Below, one piece after another: positions 61,937 through 64,000 of a stretch of DNA of 64,000 nucleotides. Within the stretch, counting starts at the first letter, position 1; every line of letters starts with the position of its first letter. The notes under the pieces are model-generated. The model was not told where the DNA came from. It was given only the letters and a program-made list of their open reading frames with translations, and did not search any database. The position numbers were made by a program, and so were the translations under genes. The DNA is from Flammeovirgaceae bacterium SG7u.111 (GTDB lineage: Bacteria; Bacteroidota; Bacteroidia; Cytophagales; Flammeovirgaceae): positions 2,805,635 to 2,869,634 of the forward strand of contig CP139021.1 of assembly GCA_034044135.1 (NCBI GenBank). Reading direction: 5' to 3'.

Positions 61937-63232
61937 TTAATTCCAAACGCTATATAAGCCCCAATAACCAAAACTTACAATGAGTAGTAAGTATATCAAA
62001 TTGTTGGAAATTAATAGGGCTTTTGTCCTACGTTTTGTGTTGGCTGATTTGAATCGCTTGAGGGTAAAAGAGGTGACAGGAGCGATGGTCAGCAGCAGTA
62101 AAAATGGTATGTAGGAGGAGGCGCTGATTAAACTTGAGCTGTAGTGCGTATAAGGAGCATCAAAGTAGTAGATGTAGCTATTGGTTGCCAATACAAATAA
62201 ATAACTTGTCAATAACACATTCATTCCCGATAGTAGTGCTATAGTTTTAAATGAGATTGCTGAGCTTTTGTTTATAAAGAAGAATACACAAAGCAGAAAG
62301 GCAGAAAAGGTTAATATACCGCCCAGAACAACCAGTGAAACTCTTAGCTCTGGAGTGTTAAAAGGTGTTTTGTAAGTAGCCAGTCTTTCAAATTCCGAGT
62401 TTTTTGGAAATAGGTCTGGTATGTTTATAATGTGGTCTCCTTTTGCCAATTCTTCAGCAAGCCCGAATTGTACGCTGCTATCGTATTGATGGTAAAAATA
62501 GAGATTGACCGAGCGGTTTTTTGTATCCCAGATTGATGTTAACAGAGTCCCATCACCGTTTCTGTTTCTGCACACGTGCATGGTGTCAGCCAGTGAGGTA
62601 CAAAAAGCCAGTGAGGTATCTGCATCGTGAGTTTTCAGGAATTCCTTGCCGTTTTTGTACCGAATTAATTTGTTGGCTTGTTCCTGTTCGGTTATGGAAG
62701 GGCAGAAGTTGGATAATACATAATTTGCATCATTACCAACTATCAACTCGTAGGGTTCTACCACAAGGTACTTGCCTGAGCTGTCAATATAAATGAAAAC
62801 ATCGTCGATAAAAATGGAATGGTCGTATTGATTGATAAACTCGGCAACTTCTTCTACTGTGGAACATGTGTGCAGTATCTCGGATAAGTAGGATACTTCA
62901 TTGGTTATTTTCTTGCCCTGTGGAGCAATGCTTTTTTGAGGGTAGTACGCTACCAATCGAGAAAAAACCAACCCTGCTTCATTCATGCCAGATTGTGGGG
63001 CAAACCTGTTTGAAGAGACCTGTCTTGACCCGGTAAAGCCAGCACCATATTCATAGGGATTTTGTGCGTTTTCAAACCAAATTTTTGAAGTAGTCCGCCA
63101 AGCATCTTCGTTACAACCAACTACTGTTTTATCACCAACGGTTAGTTTGTACATACTACAAGCTGATAACTCTTTTTGTACTACAGTAACAAGACAGAAA
63201 ATTAATAAAATAAGCACTTTTAAACTATTCAT
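61937..63232 (-). CDS. Linear-amide C-N hydrolase (Ntn, C45/choloylglycine-hydrolase-like) with C-terminal membrane domain
   Basis: From the ATG at 63232 the protein is ~431 residues. A signal peptide ends VQKELSA and exposes Cys25 (CSMYKL) as the probable N-terminal nucleophile of an Ntn hydrolase. The core has VVGCNEDAW (Asn/Asp pair), SGMNEAGLVFSRL, HTCSTVEEVAEFINQYDHSIFID and YLVVEPYE. After ~300 residues four or five hydrophobic helices follow, an unusual tail for this family. It may cleave N-acyl amino acids or similar amides near the membrane. It is upstream of the serine hydrolase on the same strand (about 230-base gap). Confidence 0.82.
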   Translation of the reverse strand: MNSLKVLILLIFCLVTVVQKELSACSMYKLTVGDKTVVGCNEDAWRTTSKIWFENAQNPYEYGAGFTGSRQVSSNRFAPQSGMNEAGLVFSRLVAYYPQKSIAPQGKKITNEVSYLSEILHTCSTVEEVAEFINQYDHSIFIDDVFIYIDSSGKYLVVEPYELIVGNDANYVLSNFCPSITEQEQANKLIRYKNGKEFLKTHDADTSLAFCTSLADTMHVCRNRNGDGTLLTSIWDTKNRSVNLYFYHQYDSSVQFGLAEELAKGDHIINIPDLFPKNSEFERLATYKTPFNTPELRVSLVVLGGILTFSAFLLCVFFFINKSSAISFKTIALLSGMNVLLTSYLFVLATNSYIYYFDAPYTHYSSSLISASSYIPFLLLLTIAPVTSFTLKRFKSANTKRRTKALLISNNLIYLLLIVSFGYWGLYSVWN

Positions 63233-63348
63233 GGAGTAGGATTTAAGATTGAGGTTTCTAAACCCTATACAACATCTGTGCAAACTTTGTGTAGAGTGTT
63301 TTTATGTTTTGGGTTTTGTAGGGGGTAAGTATCTTTCATGTAAAAAAA

Positions 63349-63786
63349 CTACCCCTCCAAAGGGACTATCAGCACCGGGATTTTTGATCTGTTGATGATT
63401 TCCGATGAGACACTTCCCACCAATGCTTTGTACAAGAAGCCATGCTCTCTATGTCCTGCCACAATTAGGTCTGCGTGTAGTTTTTGTGCTTCCTCAATCA
63501 CCATTTTGATGGTCGCTCCTTGCACTAATAAGCTCTCTGCATCAATGCCGTGGTTATTGAGCAGAGCTGCGTATTCTTGCAGTTGCTGATGCTCCTTTTT
63601 AAGGTCGGAAGCTCGGGAGTCCCTTACGTGTTGTGGACCTACTCCGTAGCCAACAAAATCAGGGTCAGGTGCAGCTATATGCACTATCCATATTTTTGCA
63701 TTGAACGCAGCTGCAAATTCATATGCCTTGTCGATGAGTAACTGATCTCCTTTTTCAAAGTCGATGGTGACTAGTATAGTTTTCAT
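63349..63786 (-). CDS. Universal stress protein (UspA family)
   Basis: From the ATG at 63786 the protein is ~145 residues. It has the UspA start KTILVTIDFEKGDQLLIDKAYEFAA, the IWIVHI strand and the nucleotide loop AGHREHGFLYKALVGSVSSEI. IPVLIVPL closes it. In the ATP-binding G-2x-G-9x-G(S/T) motif the second glycine reads Glu, so ATP binding may be weakened. USPs help cells survive stasis and stress. Single gene. Confidence 0.92.
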   Translation of the reverse strand: MKTILVTIDFEKGDQLLIDKAYEFAAAFNAKIWIVHIAAPDPDFVGYGVGPQHVRDSRASDLKKEHQQLQEYAALLNNHGIDAESLLVQGATIKMVIEEAQKLHADLIVAGHREHGFLYKALVGSVSSEIINRSKIPVLIVPLEG

Positions 63787-63825
63787 ATTTTTATGTGTTA
63801 TGTATGGTTGCTTATATATAAGCAT

Positions 63826-64000
63826 ACGGAAATGTGACAGGCTGGGGTGTTGGCATTCAAAAGATATTAGCCTATTTTTAGGGGCTTCAAAATGTATTGA
63901 AAACAGTGTGCCTTAGTTTTGGACGAGAATGGAATAGTCCATTATTTTTTACATTTTTATTAATACTATGGCTGGGTGTTCGTTTTGTTAGCATTGGAAA
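63826..64000. other. Window end without identified gene
   Basis: The last ~175 bases show no supported coding region or RNA gene. They probably hold the upstream promoter of the universal stress protein. Confidence 0.35.

Overview
The window looks like chromosomal DNA of a marine or soil Bacteroidota, most likely order Cytophagales. The evidence is two type IX secretion (T9SS) sorting-domain proteins, one with a gliding-motility type C-terminus; FecR/STN signalling proteins; promoters matching the phylum's TAnnTTTG -7 box; weak Shine-Dalgarno sites; DUF6702 and BatD-like proteins; and low-to-moderate GC. No plasmid, phage or CRISPR functions are visible. All family calls come from reading the translated sequence, not from database searches.

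Layout. 1-8.1 kb: an incomplete CoA-transferase gene, an ArsR repressor with its own palindromic operator, a BatD-like protein, a lipoprotein glutaminyl cyclase, and a tightly coupled FecR / STN-beta-helix pair. 8.3-19.5 kb: a DUF1080-PHP fusion lipoprotein, a PlsC-like acyltransferase, a peroxide-response group (Bcp, AraC regulator, OxyR overlapping a CAT-like acetyltransferase), small secreted proteins, ndk, an NlpC/P60 lipoprotein, a cold-shock-like protein, a perfect tandem duplication of tRNA-Phe, and an SDR enzyme. 20-27 kb: a carbohydrate locus (PhoD-like phosphatase, GPH sugar symporter, GH43 and GH10 enzymes) that suggests xylan or arabinoxylan use without a local SusCD pair. 27-31 kb: purL. 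31-43.4 kb: an SGNH hydrolase, a large T9SS type B protein, a nucleoside symporter, GNAT, an RluA-family pseudouridine synthase, and an AraC / aldehyde dehydrogenase / DUF779 module. 43.4-53.5 kb: a membrane acyltransferase, an ankyrin lipoprotein, an AraC-TPR hybrid regulator, DUF2200, a large membrane-TPR protein followed by an orphan LolD-like ATPase, and a TlpA/redoxin pair. 58.5-63.8 kb: PepO-like M13 protease, serine hydrolase, Ntn hydrolase with a membrane tail, and a universal stress protein.

The accessory hot spot is 53.5-58.4 kb. It holds a truncated IS200 transposase joined to a frameshifted peptidase remnant, an AT-rich gene of unknown function, a truncated REP-associated transposase, and an intact REP-associated tyrosine transposase (RAYT) bracketed by inverted copies of a two-hairpin repeat. 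A decayed helical-protein locus and a non-coding G-rich array with a 20-bp period follow. The same two-hairpin repeat occurs once more, 25 kb away (30.8-31.0 kb), as a compact inverted pair, as expected for a mobilised REPIN. The REPIN/RAYT system and the 20-bp array are the most unusual elements here.
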